From Caballeronia temeraria (GTDB lineage: Bacteria > Pseudomonadota > Gammaproteobacteria > Burkholderiales > Burkholderiaceae): a DNA stretch of 64,000 nt. The notes beneath the pieces are model-generated. The model did not search any database and had not been told where the DNA came from. It saw only the letters and a list, made by a program, of their open reading frames with translations. Position numbers and translations under genes: made by a program. Positions 1 through 9,003 of this stretch are shown one piece after another. The number at the start of each line of letters is the position of its first letter. Position 1 is the first letter of the stretch. The stretch lies in the NCBI RefSeq assembly GCF_001544795.2, contig NZ_FCOI02000019.1, positions 90,247-154,246 of the forward strand, written 5' to 3'.

Positions 1-501
1 CAGCCGCATGCCGCGACGATCCCGTCCAAGCGCGTCTTCACGTACCGGCACGCGCTGTTCCGGGCGGAGCAGCTCGGCATTCCCTTCAAGATGCCGCCGG
101 CGCATCCGTTCGATCCGAGCAAGGCGCTGCGTCTCGCCGTGCTGGCGAATGGCGAGATCGCCCGCGTGCGCGAAATCTTCCGCTACATCTGGCGCGAAGG
201 ACGCGATCCCGCGACGCCGGACGGCTTCGCCGCGTTGTGCGAGCGCATCGGCATGCCGGAGGGCGTGACGCGCATCGAGGATGAGGACATCAAGGCGAAG
301 CTGCGCGACAACAACGACCGCGCCGTGTCGATGGGCGTGTTCGGCGTGCCGACTTTCCTCGTCAACGATCAGATTTTCTGGGGCGAAGACACGTTGCCGA
401 TGGTGCTGTACGTCGCGCGCTCGCCCAACTGGCTCGACGGCGCGGAGGTGAAGCGCATCAGCTCGCTGCCGATTGCGCCCCGCGACGCCGATTTCAGCTG
501 A
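1..501 (+). CDS. 2-hydroxychromene-2-carboxylate isomerase-like protein (DsbA-type thioredoxin fold), 5' truncated
   Basis: The frame is open from the first base, so the N-terminus lies outside the window; about 166 residues remain. The C-terminal half has the helical insert and the conserved cis-Pro segment GVFGVPTFLV followed by an FWGED motif, which are typical of the glutathione-dependent 2-hydroxychromene-2-carboxylate isomerase branch of the DsbA/kappa-GST family. In naphthalene-type degradation this enzyme isomerises 2-hydroxychromene-2-carboxylate to the trans-benzylidenepyruvate. Many chromosomal homologues have no known substrate, and no other ring-degradation gene is visible here, so the pathway is unproven. 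The LysR gene downstream on the same strand could be its regulator. Confidence 0.8.
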   Translation, partial: QPHAATIPSKRVFTYRHALFRAEQLGIPFKMPPAHPFDPSKALRLAVLANGEIARVREIFRYIWREGRDPATPDGFAALCERIGMPEGVTRIEDEDIKAKLRDNNDRAVSMGVFGVPTFLVNDQIFWGEDTLPMVLYVARSPNWLDGAEVKRISSLPIAPRDADFS

Positions 502-636
502 CGGAGCGGCGGTTGGCGGGTCGCGCCTATGCCGTGCATAGCGCGCCTGCTATGGCGTCAAAAATCGATAAGCGTTTTACTTCGGATCAGGGTTCGCGAA
601 TTCGCACCCGCGCGTCCTGAAATCAACCGCTTTGCC

Positions 637-1620
637 ATGAACGATCCCGCCGACTCCCTCGATATCTGGCTCATTCGCGTGCTGCGCACCCTGCTGCTGG
701 AGCGCAGCGTGACCCAGACCGCGCAGCGGCTGAACCAGACGCAGCCGGCGATCAGCACCGCGCTGCGCCGCCTGCGCGAAATCCTGAACGACCCCATTCT
801 CGTGCGCGGCAAACAGGGCATGGTGCCGACCGAATACGGCGAGTCGCTGCTCGCGCCCGCGCAGCGTGCGTTGCGCGAAGTCGAATTCGTCGCGACGCCG
901 CACGGCGATTTCGATCCTGAAAGCTCGCGCCGGACGTTTCGCGTGGCCGCGCCGGATTATCTGAACGATTTCTTCATGCCGACGCTCGTCGCCGCTTTCC
1001 GCGACGCGGCGCCCAACGCGCGGCTGGAAATCGAATCGCTCAACCCGATGCGCGACCACGAACGCATGCTCGACGAAGGCGAGATCGATCTGATGGTCGC
1101 CAACTGGACGAAGCCCGAGCCGCGCTTCGAGCGCCAGGATCTCTTCTCCGACGTATTCGTCTGCCTGATGCGCGCGAATCATCCGCTCGCGCGCGAACCG
1201 CTGACGGCGGAACGTTACGCGCTCGCCGCGCATCTCGCGCCGACGCCGTACAGCGGCGGGCGGCGTCATCCGATCGACATCGGGCTGGCGCGCGCGGGCA
1301 TCGAGCGGCGCATCGTCACGACGATTCCGTACTTCGGTCTCGTGCCGCAGGTGCTGCTGCAATCGGACCTCATCTTCACGGCGCCGCGCCGCTTCGCGCA
1401 GCACTATGCGGCGATGCTGCCGCTCGCCGTGCTCGACTCGCCGGTCCCGTTTCCACGCATCAAGTGCTATCAGCTTTCGGTGCCGCAGCCCGATCAACGG
1501 ACGGATGTCGCGTGGCTGCGCTCGCTGATGTCGAGCGTCTCCGACTCGCTCACGCGCAAGAAGACCGTCGTGGCGGCGCCGGGCGAAGAAACCACGGAGC
1601 TGGGCGAAGTCGCGAAATAG
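637..1620 (+). CDS. LysR-family transcriptional regulator, 327 aa
   Basis: This cytoplasmic DNA-binding regulator has an N-terminal winged helix-turn-helix (about residues 10-65, with VTQTAQRLNQTQPAIS as the recognition region) and a C-terminal periplasmic-binding-like effector domain from about residue 95. The spacing and the text FRVAAPDYLNDFFMPTL resemble the NahR/NodD-like subgroup. The frame is open further upstream, but ATG 637 gives the usual LysR start about 10 residues before the HTH and the usual family length. It lies 135 bp after the isomerase-like gene on the same strand. LysR regulators usually sit beside their targets, so the isomerase is a plausible target; the effector is unknown. 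Confidence 0.9.
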   Translation: MNDPADSLDIWLIRVLRTLLLERSVTQTAQRLNQTQPAISTALRRLREILNDPILVRGKQGMVPTEYGESLLAPAQRALREVEFVATPHGDFDPESSRRTFRVAAPDYLNDFFMPTLVAAFRDAAPNARLEIESLNPMRDHERMLDEGEIDLMVANWTKPEPRFERQDLFSDVFVCLMRANHPLAREPLTAERYALAAHLAPTPYSGGRRHPIDIGLARAGIERRIVTTIPYFGLVPQVLLQSDLIFTAPRRFAQHYAAMLPLAVLDSPVPFPRIKCYQLSVPQPDQRTDVAWLRSLMSSVSDSLTRKKTVVAAPGEETTELGEVAK

Positions 1621-1680
1621 CGCATGCGCGGCGGGACTTCGGTACTATCCGAGCGACACCCTCTTCCCGCGCCCGCCCAC

Positions 1681-2601
1681 ATGGATGCTCTCGACAAACT
1701 GATTCAGCTTTCGAGCCTTTCCGGCGCGCTCGATCTGCGCTGCCTGCTGAGCGGCCCGCTGGAACTCGATCACGCGTCCGCGCCCGCCGGCGAAGCGGTG
1801 TATCACGTGGTGCTCGATGGCGCGTGCACCGTGCTGCGGAAGGGCCACGCGCCGCTCGAACTGAGGGCGGGCGACATCTTCTTTCTCCCGCGCGGCGATG
1901 CGCACGTGCTGAGCGTCGAGCCGCGCGAAGCGGGCGCGGCGAAAGCGGAGATCGAAGCTCGTCACAACGGCGCGGTCACGGTGGAAAGCAATTGCGGCGG
2001 ACAGCGGCCAGCCGTGGATCTGCTGTGCGGCCGCTTTCTCTATGCGCCACGCGCGCTGCTGATCGACGTGCTGCCGGATGTCGTGCACGTGTCGTTCTCG
2101 AACGTGTCGGCGCCCTATCTCGCGCCGCTCGTCCAGACGATGCGGCGCGAGGCGGAAGATGCGCAACTCGGCGCGCCGTCCATCGTCACGGCGCTGTCGA
2201 CCGCACTCTTCACGATGGTCCTGCGCGCGTGGCTCGACGGGCAGCCGTCATTGGCGGGCGTGCTCGGCTTGCTGGCGAACCGGCGGCTGGGGGCGTCGAT
2301 CATCGCGATGCTGGAGCGGCCCGCCGAACCCTGGACGCTGGAGATGCTGGCGAAGGAAGCGGCGATGTCGCGCGCCACGTTCATGCGCGCGTTTTCGGCG
2401 CATTCGGACACTTCGCCGCTGGCGCTGCTGGGTCATGTGCGGATGCAGCTCGCGAGCACGATGCTCACGCGGACGAAGAAGAGCATCGCGGATGTCGCGG
2501 CGGACGTGGGGTATCAGTCCGAAGCGGCGTTCAGCAAGCGGTTCAAGGAGTTGTATGGCGTGGCGCCGGGACGCTTCCGGCAAGACAACGGCATCGCCTG
2601 A
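1681..2601 (+). CDS. AraC-family regulator with N-terminal cupin domain, 306 aa
   Basis: The N-terminal 190 residues look like the cupin_6 domain of AraC regulators, including the turn RAGDIFFLPRGDAH. The C-terminal 100 residues hold two helix-turn-helix units; the second is marked by IADVAADVGYQSEAAFSKRF followed by the GVAPGRFR end typical of AraC proteins. ATG 1681 is preferred to an upstream in-frame ATG at 1624 because it begins the conserved cupin region (MDALDKLIQLS). Members of this subfamily often control neighbouring oxidoreductase or transporter genes. This gene is convergent with the xanthine dehydrogenase operon and ends 14 bp from xdhC, so no target can be inferred from position. 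Confidence 0.88.
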   Translation: MDALDKLIQLSSLSGALDLRCLLSGPLELDHASAPAGEAVYHVVLDGACTVLRKGHAPLELRAGDIFFLPRGDAHVLSVEPREAGAAKAEIEARHNGAVTVESNCGGQRPAVDLLCGRFLYAPRALLIDVLPDVVHVSFSNVSAPYLAPLVQTMRREAEDAQLGAPSIVTALSTALFTMVLRAWLDGQPSLAGVLGLLANRRLGASIIAMLERPAEPWTLEMLAKEAAMSRATFMRAFSAHSDTSPLALLGHVRMQLASTMLTRTKKSIADVAADVGYQSEAAFSKRFKELYGVAPGRFRQDNGIA

Positions 2602-2615
2602 AGCGTCGCCGGTGC

Positions 2616-3122
2616 TCAGGCGGCGAGTCCCGCCGCTTTCAACGCCGGCCCACCCAGCCGCGCCGTCATCTCCCGCACCCTCAGCAACTGCGCCGCGACC
2701 GCCAGCCCGATCGACCACGGCGCCTTATCGACGATGCCTTCCACGCCGATCGGACACGTGATCTCCGGCAGCCGGTCCGCCGCCACGCCCCGCTCCATCA
2801 GCCGCCGCTCGAACTTCACGCGCTTGGTCTTCGAGCCGATCAGCCCGAAGTAAGCGAAGTCATCGCGCCGCATGATGCGTTGCGTGAGCGAGAAGTCGAG
2901 CGAATGATCGTGCGTCATCACAATGAAATACGCGCCCGCCGGTGCTTCATCGACGATCGCATCGGGCAGATCGGTGGCTTCGATCTGCACGTTCGCCGGG
3001 ACTTCGCCGGGGAAAAGTTCGTCGCGTGCATCGACCCATTGGACGACGCACGGCAGCGTGCCGAGCACCTTCACGAGCGCATGGCCCACATGCCCCGCGC
3101 CAAACAGGACGACGTGCATCAT
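2616..3122 (-). CDS. xdhC: XdhC-like accessory protein, Rossmann domain only (168 aa)
   Basis: XdhC proteins bind molybdenum cofactor, help its sulfuration and deliver it to xanthine dehydrogenase. This product starts almost directly with the Rossmann nucleotide-binding motif GAGHVG (residues 8-13) and continues with VDARDELFP and YFGLIGSKTKR, the C-terminal XdhC_C domain. The N-terminal XdhC/CoxI domain, about 150 residues in usual family members, is absent. The start ATG overlaps the xdhB stop codon by 4 bp, so the gene is translationally coupled as third gene of the operon. The upstream DNA in all frames is xdhB, with no displaced N-terminal domain, so a simple frameshift is unlikely. It may be a natural short form or a deletion derivative. 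Confidence 0.85.
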   Translation of the reverse strand: MMHVVLFGAGHVGHALVKVLGTLPCVVQWVDARDELFPGEVPANVQIEATDLPDAIVDEAPAGAYFIVMTHDHSLDFSLTQRIMRRDDFAYFGLIGSKTKRVKFERRLMERGVAADRLPEITCPIGVEGIVDKAPWSIGLAVAAQLLRVREMTARLGGPALKAAGLAA

Positions 3123-5482
3123 GAGCGTGCGCTCCTCACGGCGTTCACCGCTTTCAGGATTTCTTCGGCCGTCGCGGGCGCATTCAGCGGCGGATTGATC
3201 TTGTGATCGCCGACCGCCGAAACCGCATCGCGGATCGCGAAGAACACCGAGAACGGCAGCAGCAACGGCGGCTCGCCGACTGCCTTCGAACGATGGATGC
3301 TGTCTTCCACATTGCGATTCTTGAAGAGATCGACGCGGAAATCGGCGGGCATGTCGTTGGTCGTCGGAATCTTGTAGGTCGACGGCGCGTGCGTCATCAG
3401 CTTGCCCTTGTCGTTCCACCAGAGTTCTTCCGTCGTGAGCCAGCCCATGCCCTGCACGAACGCGCCTTCGACCTGGCCTTTGTCGAGCGCCGGGTTCAGC
3501 GACGCGCCCACGTCATGCAACGCATCCGCGCGCAGCACGCGCATTTCGCCCGTCAGCGTGTCGATGACCACTTCCGACACCGCCGCGCCGTACGAGTAGT
3601 AGTAGAACGGGCGGCCCTGCATCGTCGCCTGATCCCAGTAGAGCTTGGGCGTCGCGTAGAAACCGTCGGACCACAACTGCACGCGCGCGAGATACGCCTT
3701 CTGGACGACTTCGCCGAACGGAATCGCATCGTCGCCGACGATCACGCAATCGTTCGCAAAGCGCACTTGCGCCGGCGTGACCGTGCCGCCGCCGAACTTC
3801 TCCGCCGCGAACTTCGCGAGCCGCTCGCGCAACTGGCGCGCGGCGTCCTGCGCGGCCTTGCCGTTCAGGTCCGTTCCCGTCGATGCCGCCGTCGCCGATG
3901 TATTCGCGACCTTGCTCGTATCGGTCGCCGTCACGCGCACGCGCTCGAACTTCACGCCGAGCTCATGCGCCACGACCTGCGCGACCTTCGTGTTCAGGCC
4001 CTGGCCCATTTCGGTGCCGCCGTGATTCACGAGCATCGAGCCGTCGGTGTAGATGTGAACCAGCGCGCCCGCCTGGTTGAAGTGCGTCACGTTGAACGCG
4101 ATGCCGAACTTCACCGGCGTGAGCGCAAGACCCTTCTTCAGGATTTCGTTGTTCGCGTTGAATTCGTTGATGGCCGCGCGACGCTTGCGATACTCGCTCG
4201 TCTCTTCCAGTTCGGCGATCAGTTCCTGGATGACGTTGTCCTCGACCGTCTGGCCATAGGGCGTCGTGTTGTTCTCCGTCTTGCCGTAGAGATTCGCGCG
4301 GCGCACGTCGAGCGAATCCTTGCCGACCGAGCGCGCGACGTTATCCAGTATGTATTCGATCGCGAACGCGCCCTGCGGCCCGCCGAAGCCGCGAAACGCG
4401 GTGTTCGACTGCGTGTTCGTCTTGCCGCAATAGCCTTCGATCTTCACGTCCGAGAGCCAGTACGCGTTGTCGAAGTGGCACACGGCGCGCGTCATCACCG
4501 GACCGGACAAGTCGGCGGAGAAGCCGCAGCGCGAGGTCATGTCGACGGACACGCCTTCGATCTTGCCGTCGTCGTCGTAACCGACTTCGAAGTCGTAGAT
4601 GAAGTCGTGGCGCTTGCCGGTGATCATCATGTCGTCGTCGCGGTCCGGACGCAGCTTCACGGGGCACAGCAGCTTCCATGCGGCGAGCGCCGCGCAGCAC
4701 GCGAAAATGCCCGACTGCGATTCCTTGCCGCCGAATCCGCCGCCCATGCGACGGCATTCCACCAGCACGTTATGCGAATGCACGTTCAGCACGTGCGCGA
4801 CGAGATGCTGCATTTCCGTCGGGTGCTGCGTCGAGCAGTAGACGTGCATGCCGTCGTCGTCCTTCGGCACGGCGTAAGCGATCTGGCCTTCGAGATAGAA
4901 CTGTTCCTGGCCGCCGAGCTTCATCGCGCCGCGCTCGTGATGCGACGCTTTCGCCATGCGGCCAGGCGCATCGCCGCGCGAAAGCTTCAGCGGATTGAGC
5001 ACGTACGACTCGGCCTTGCGCGCGTCTTCGGGCGTGAGCACCGGCACGAGGTCTTCGAATTCGATGGTCGCGCGACGCGCCGCCAGACGCGCCGTATCGT
5101 GCGACGTCGCGACGACGATGAACATCGGCTGGCCGACGAACTGCACGATGCCCTGCGCGAGCACGGGATCGTCGTGGATGATCGGACCGCAGTCGTTCAC
5201 GCCGGGAATATCGTCGGCGGTGAACACCGCGACCACGCCCGGCGTCGCGCGCACGGCGTCGAAGTTCATCGACACGATCTTCGCGTGCGCCTTCGGGCTC
5301 GTGCCGAGCGCGGCATGTAGCGTGCCGGCGACGAGCGGAATGTCGTCGGTATAGCTCGCGCGGCCGCTCACGTGCAGATGCGCCGACTCGTGCGGACGCG
5401 AGACGTGGACCTGCTTGAATGCATCGATTTCGTTCGCGAGCGACTGGGCGTCGGCGATGAATGCTTCTGCTTGCTGATTCAT
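3119..5482 (-). CDS. xdhB: Xanthine dehydrogenase, molybdopterin-binding subunit
   Basis: This 787-residue large subunit of the purine catabolic enzyme oxidises hypoxanthine and xanthine to urate in the cytoplasm. The N-terminal aldehyde oxidase/xanthine dehydrogenase a/b hammerhead begins near GRASYTDDIP (residues 40-49). The molybdopterin-binding region carries GGGFGGKESQ (247-256) and a later FRGFGGPQG segment. The C-terminal SKAVGEPPLLL contains the expected catalytic glutamate. Length and domain order match bacterial XdhB of the two-subunit type. It lies 19 bp downstream of xdhA and overlaps xdhC, forming the leftward operon xdhA-xdhB-xdhC. Confidence 0.96.
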   Translation of the reverse strand: MNQQAEAFIADAQSLANEIDAFKQVHVSRPHESAHLHVSGRASYTDDIPLVAGTLHAALGTSPKAHAKIVSMNFDAVRATPGVVAVFTADDIPGVNDCGPIIHDDPVLAQGIVQFVGQPMFIVVATSHDTARLAARRATIEFEDLVPVLTPEDARKAESYVLNPLKLSRGDAPGRMAKASHHERGAMKLGGQEQFYLEGQIAYAVPKDDDGMHVYCSTQHPTEMQHLVAHVLNVHSHNVLVECRRMGGGFGGKESQSGIFACCAALAAWKLLCPVKLRPDRDDDMMITGKRHDFIYDFEVGYDDDGKIEGVSVDMTSRCGFSADLSGPVMTRAVCHFDNAYWLSDVKIEGYCGKTNTQSNTAFRGFGGPQGAFAIEYILDNVARSVGKDSLDVRRANLYGKTENNTTPYGQTVEDNVIQELIAELEETSEYRKRRAAINEFNANNEILKKGLALTPVKFGIAFNVTHFNQAGALVHIYTDGSMLVNHGGTEMGQGLNTKVAQVVAHELGVKFERVRVTATDTSKVANTSATAASTGTDLNGKAAQDAARQLRERLAKFAAEKFGGGTVTPAQVRFANDCVIVGDDAIPFGEVVQKAYLARVQLWSDGFYATPKLYWDQATMQGRPFYYYSYGAAVSEVVIDTLTGEMRVLRADALHDVGASLNPALDKGQVEGAFVQGMGWLTTEELWWNDKGKLMTHAPSTYKIPTTNDMPADFRVDLFKNRNVEDSIHRSKAVGEPPLLLPFSVFFAIRDAVSAVGDHKINPPLNAPATAEEILKAVNAVRSARS

Positions 5483-5501
5483 GTTCTTTTCTCCTTACCG
5501 C

Positions 5502-7025
5502 TTACTTCGCTTCGACGAGTTCGATTGCGCGCACATCCAGCTTCGACTTGTCCAGCGGATCGTGCGGACGCGTCTCCAGCCAGAAGCGATACAGCAGGCT
5601 CTTTGCAGTGTCGAGGCGGTAGTCGCTGCTCGCGCGCATGTCGGTGAGCGGCTGGTAGTCCTTGGAGAGCGCGATCATCGCGGCCTGCGCGGTGGCTTCG
5701 TGCCATTGCGCATCGTTGAGAATGGCTTCGGCGCTGGCGGCGCGTTTCGGCGTCGCCGCCATGCCGCCGTAGGCGAGGCGCGGCTCGCGGATCGTGTCGC
5801 CATCGGCGATGAAACTGAACGCGGCGTACACGGCGGAAATATCGGAGTCGAAGCGCTTGCTGAGCTTGTACGCGCGGAATTGCATATTGGCGCGCTTGCC
5901 GGTGCGCGTCGGCACGCGGATCGCGGCGACGAACTCGTTCTCGCGCATGTCCTTCTTCTGATACGCGATGTACAAATCTTCGAGCGCCATCTCGCGCAAG
6001 CCGTCGACGCTTTGCAGCACGACGCGCGCATTCAACGCGATGAGACCGGGCATCGAATCGCCGATCGGCGAGCCGTTCGCGACGTTGCCGCCGAGCGTGC
6101 CCGCATTGCGGATCGGCAGCGACGCGAAACGCAGACGCGTTTCCTCGAGCTCCGGATAGATCTTCACGAGCTCGTCGTACGCGCGCTCGACCGACACGCC
6201 CGCGCCGATTTCGATCCATTCATCCGTCGTCTCGACATGTTTGAACGACTCGATCTGCCCGACATAGACGATATCGCCCAGATCGCGCAACTGCTTCGTC
6301 ACCCACAAACCGACGTCCGTGCTGCCCGCGAGAATCCGCACATTCGGATTCTTGTCCTTGATCGCGGCGAGCGCCTCGGTGGTGCGTGGCGCGTCGAACT
6401 GGCGGCCGGCGTGCTCGTAGTGGAAGGTGTCGTCGCGCTTCAGGCTGTCGAGCGTGCGCGCGAGCGCCGGCACGTTGACGGGCGCGAGCGGCGCGTGGTC
6501 GAACATCTGCTCGGCGGCATCGATGATCGGCCGATAACCCGTGCAGCGGCACAGATTGCCCGTCAGCGCGTCGCTGATTTCCTGACGCGACGGCTTCGTC
6601 TTGTCGCACGCGCCCGCGCAGCCGGTCGTCGCATGACCGTGCTTTTCATAGAGCGCGAACATCGACATCGCAAAGCCCGGCGTGCAGAAGCCGCACTGCG
6701 AGCCGTGACAGTCGACGAGCGCCTGCTGCACCGGATGCAGCGTGCCGTCCGGCTGGCGCAGATCCTCGACGGTGAAGAGCGCGCGGCCGTCGAGCGTCGG
6801 CAGGAACTGCACGCACGCGTTCACGGCCTTGAACGCGACGCCGCCCGCGCCGTCCGGCTCGCCGATGACGACCGTGCACGCGCCGCAGTCGCCTTCCGCG
6901 CAGCCTTCCTTGGTGCCGGTGCAGCGCGCGTCTTCGCGCAGGTATTGCAGGACGGTGCGCGTCGTCGACGCGCCGCTCACTTCCTGGATCGCATTACGGT
7001 GATAGAAGCGGATGGGCTGGGTCAT
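5502..7025 (-). CDS. xdhA: Xanthine dehydrogenase, iron-sulfur and FAD subunit
   Basis: This 507-residue small subunit passes electrons from the molybdenum site through two [2Fe-2S] clusters to FAD and NAD+. The N-terminal ferredoxin-like cluster ligands are C42, C47, C50 and C71. The second cluster uses C111, C114, C159 and C161 in the helical domain. The FAD-binding domain (about residues 215-390, with the segment RNAGTLGGNVANGSPIGD) is followed by the CO-dehydrogenase flavoprotein C-terminal domain. ATG 7025 was chosen over more upstream starts because it begins the ferredoxin fold (MTQPIRFYHR). It is first in the xdhABC operon; its promoter should lie in the 338-bp gap shared with the divergent MFS gene. 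Confidence 0.96.
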   Translation of the reverse strand: MTQPIRFYHRNAIQEVSGASTTRTVLQYLREDARCTGTKEGCAEGDCGACTVVIGEPDGAGGVAFKAVNACVQFLPTLDGRALFTVEDLRQPDGTLHPVQQALVDCHGSQCGFCTPGFAMSMFALYEKHGHATTGCAGACDKTKPSRQEISDALTGNLCRCTGYRPIIDAAEQMFDHAPLAPVNVPALARTLDSLKRDDTFHYEHAGRQFDAPRTTEALAAIKDKNPNVRILAGSTDVGLWVTKQLRDLGDIVYVGQIESFKHVETTDEWIEIGAGVSVERAYDELVKIYPELEETRLRFASLPIRNAGTLGGNVANGSPIGDSMPGLIALNARVVLQSVDGLREMALEDLYIAYQKKDMRENEFVAAIRVPTRTGKRANMQFRAYKLSKRFDSDISAVYAAFSFIADGDTIREPRLAYGGMAATPKRAASAEAILNDAQWHEATAQAAMIALSKDYQPLTDMRASSDYRLDTAKSLLYRFWLETRPHDPLDKSKLDVRAIELVEAK

Positions 7026-7363
7026 GGATGTCTCGGGGCTCTTCGATGCTGTTCTGCTGGTTGCGCGGGATGCACAGCCGGTGGCATTCGCGACTTCGGG
7101 GGACGTTTTCAGCTTAGTCCTGTCGCTTCGATGGTTCAAAAGCTATCACCACCAAAATCCATAACCCATAGTTGGCATGGCATGAACGACATATTCTTCG
7201 TCCGATATGTGCTGCAAGCCTTATCCAGCAAGGCTCCCGGCGATACCTTCCGATCGTTCGGATCGGTCTTTTGTCCTAGCTGGTTACAAAACGAGCGCGA
7301 CGCTGCACCGCAACATATGGGACAATCACGCCTTCGCGCCGAATTCAACCCCGCAATTTCCCT
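7026..7363. promoter_or_regulatory. Divergent control region between xdhA and an MFS gene
   Basis: This 338-bp non-coding gap is noticeably richer in A/T around 7125-7215 than the flanking genes and must hold promoters for both the leftward xdh operon and the rightward transporter. A partly symmetrical stretch, ccataacccata, lies at about 7158-7169. I see no confident -35/-10 pair and no recognisable operator, so the regulator of xdh is not identified. Confidence 0.5.
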
Positions 7364-8578
7364 ATGTCCACCGAGTCCCGCACCAGGCCGCAAGGCGATT
7401 TCGCAGTCACGCTGCGGATTCTGCCCGTCGTGCTGTACACGTTTCTCTGTTACCTGACGATCGGCATTCCGCTGGCGGTGCTGCCGGGTTTCGTGCACAC
7501 GGATCTCGGCTACGGCTCGGTGATGGCGGGCGCGGCGATCAGCGTCCAGTATCTCGCGACCCTGATGTCGCGGCCGCTCGCGGGCCGCACCGCCGACACG
7601 CTCGGTCCCAAGAAAACGGTGTTGTACGGTCTCGCGGCGTGCGCGGCGAGCGGCGTGCTGCTGTTCGCATCGGCGCTCGCCGCGCAATGGCATGTCGTGA
7701 GTCTCGTGCTGCTGGTGATCGCGCGGCTCGTGCTCGGTTTCGGCGAAAGCTGGGTCGGTACGGGGTCGATCACGTGGGGCATCGGGCGCGTCGGCGTGAC
7801 CAACAACGCGAAGGTGATTTCGTGGAACGGCATCGCCACGTATGGCGCGCTGGCGATCGGCGCGCCGCTCGGCGTGGCGATCGATCATTCGATCGGCTTC
7901 GCATCGCTCGGACTGATCGTGATCGCGCTCGGCGGCTTCGGCTACTGGCTCGCGACGCGCATGGCAAGCGTGCCCATCGTGCATGGCGAGCGCATGTCGT
8001 ATCGGAGCGTGTTCTTCCGCGTGCTGCCGCATGGACTGGGACTCGCGCTCGGATCGGTGGGATTCGGCTCCATCGCGACCTTCATCACGCTCTACTACGC
8101 CGCGCACAACTGGCCGAACGCCGCGCTTTCGCTCACCGTGTTCGGCACGATGTTCATCGGCGCGCGGTTGCTGTTCGCCAATACGATCAAGGCGTATGGC
8201 GGTTTCCGTGTGGCGATCGTGTCGTTCGCGTTCGAATGCGCGGGCTTGCTGATGCTGTGGCTCGCCGCCGAGCCGACTTTTGCGCTTGCTGGCGCGGCGC
8301 TGACGGGCTTCGGATTCGCGCTGGTGTTTCCGGCGCTTGGCGTCGAGGCGGTCGGGCTCGTGCCGCCGGCCAGCCGCGGCGCGGCGCTTTCCGCGTATTC
8401 GGTGTTTCTCGATTTGTCGCTCGGTTTGACCGGGCCGCTTGCGGGGTATATCGCGGGCGAGCTGGGGTATGGGTCGGTGTTTCTGTTCGCCGCGCTGGCG
8501 GCTGCCGCGGCGGTGGCGTTGTCGGTCGCGCTCTATATGCGCGGCGGGCGCGGGGTCGGCGGGCCGGCTACGGCTTGA
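7364..8578 (+). CDS. MFS transporter, YhhS/YfcJ-like (404 aa)
   Basis: This is a 12-segment inner-membrane major facilitator permease. The first half has the loop 2-3 signature as SRPLAGRTADTLGPKK, and hydrophobic segments continue to the C-terminus at regular spacing. The opening text (RILPVVLYTFLCYLTIGIPLAVLP) and the length resemble the YhhS/UPF0226 group of arabinose-efflux-like permeases. Some members of that group export small organic compounds, but the substrate here is unknown. It is divergent from xdhA; no regulator directly adjoins it. Confidence 0.88.
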   Translation: MSTESRTRPQGDFAVTLRILPVVLYTFLCYLTIGIPLAVLPGFVHTDLGYGSVMAGAAISVQYLATLMSRPLAGRTADTLGPKKTVLYGLAACAASGVLLFASALAAQWHVVSLVLLVIARLVLGFGESWVGTGSITWGIGRVGVTNNAKVISWNGIATYGALAIGAPLGVAIDHSIGFASLGLIVIALGGFGYWLATRMASVPIVHGERMSYRSVFFRVLPHGLGLALGSVGFGSIATFITLYYAAHNWPNAALSLTVFGTMFIGARLLFANTIKAYGGFRVAIVSFAFECAGLLMLWLAAEPTFALAGAALTGFGFALVFPALGVEAVGLVPPASRGAALSAYSVFLDLSLGLTGPLAGYIAGELGYGSVFLFAALAAAAAVALSVALYMRGGRGVGGPATA

Positions 8579-8607
8579 GGCTTTCGGTATCAGACACCCC
8601 CGTCGCC

Positions 8608-8820
8608 GTGCGAATCGGACGACTTTCGGACATCGAAACATTGAAAAATCAACAGCTTGGCAAACTGACCGAGCGTGGAGCACTGCTCGGCGCTTTCGTG
8701 GGCGCGGCGAGCTTCGGAAACGCGGCTTCACTCAAGCAGATCCGCGACGAATATCTACCGATCGCCATCGGCTCGCTGCTCGCCATCGCGCTGTATGTCC
8801 TGACGAACGCCTCACGATGA
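8608..8820 (+). CDS. Possible small membrane protein, about 70 aa
   Basis: A frame starting at GTG 8608 (alternative TTG at 8641) encodes a Gly/Ala-rich protein with a C-terminal hydrophobic stretch, LPIAIGSLLAIALYVLTNAS, that could cross the membrane once. There is no strong ribosome binding site, and an overlapping frame is open on the opposite strand. The gene therefore rests only on its protein-like composition. It matches no family I recognise. The rest of the 425-bp gap between the MFS gene and the GntR gene shows no other feature I can support. Confidence 0.35.
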   Translation: MRIGRLSDIETLKNQQLGKLTERGALLGAFVGAASFGNAASLKQIRDEYLPIAIGSLLAIALYVLTNASR

Positions 8821-9003
8821 CACGCGTGGGCGATGCCCTGCTCGTGTGTTCGATGAAATAGCGTCAGGACCACAAGGCCCTGTCTTCATGCACGGCGCCG
8901 GACATGCCGATCATCCAAAAAACAGGCCCGGCACAGGCCGCGCGCCGAACGAACGCCCCTCGCATGTCTTAAAATCGCCGCTTGGCCCATCAGCGTCCGC
9001 TTT

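Noticed and set aside
3203..5320. A 705-codon frame opposite xdhB, and similar long antisense frames opposite tolA, argG and the DHA2 transporter.
   Set aside because: They show Arg/Ala/His-rich composition without domains and mirror genes with clear family motifs; typical shadows in GC-rich DNA.
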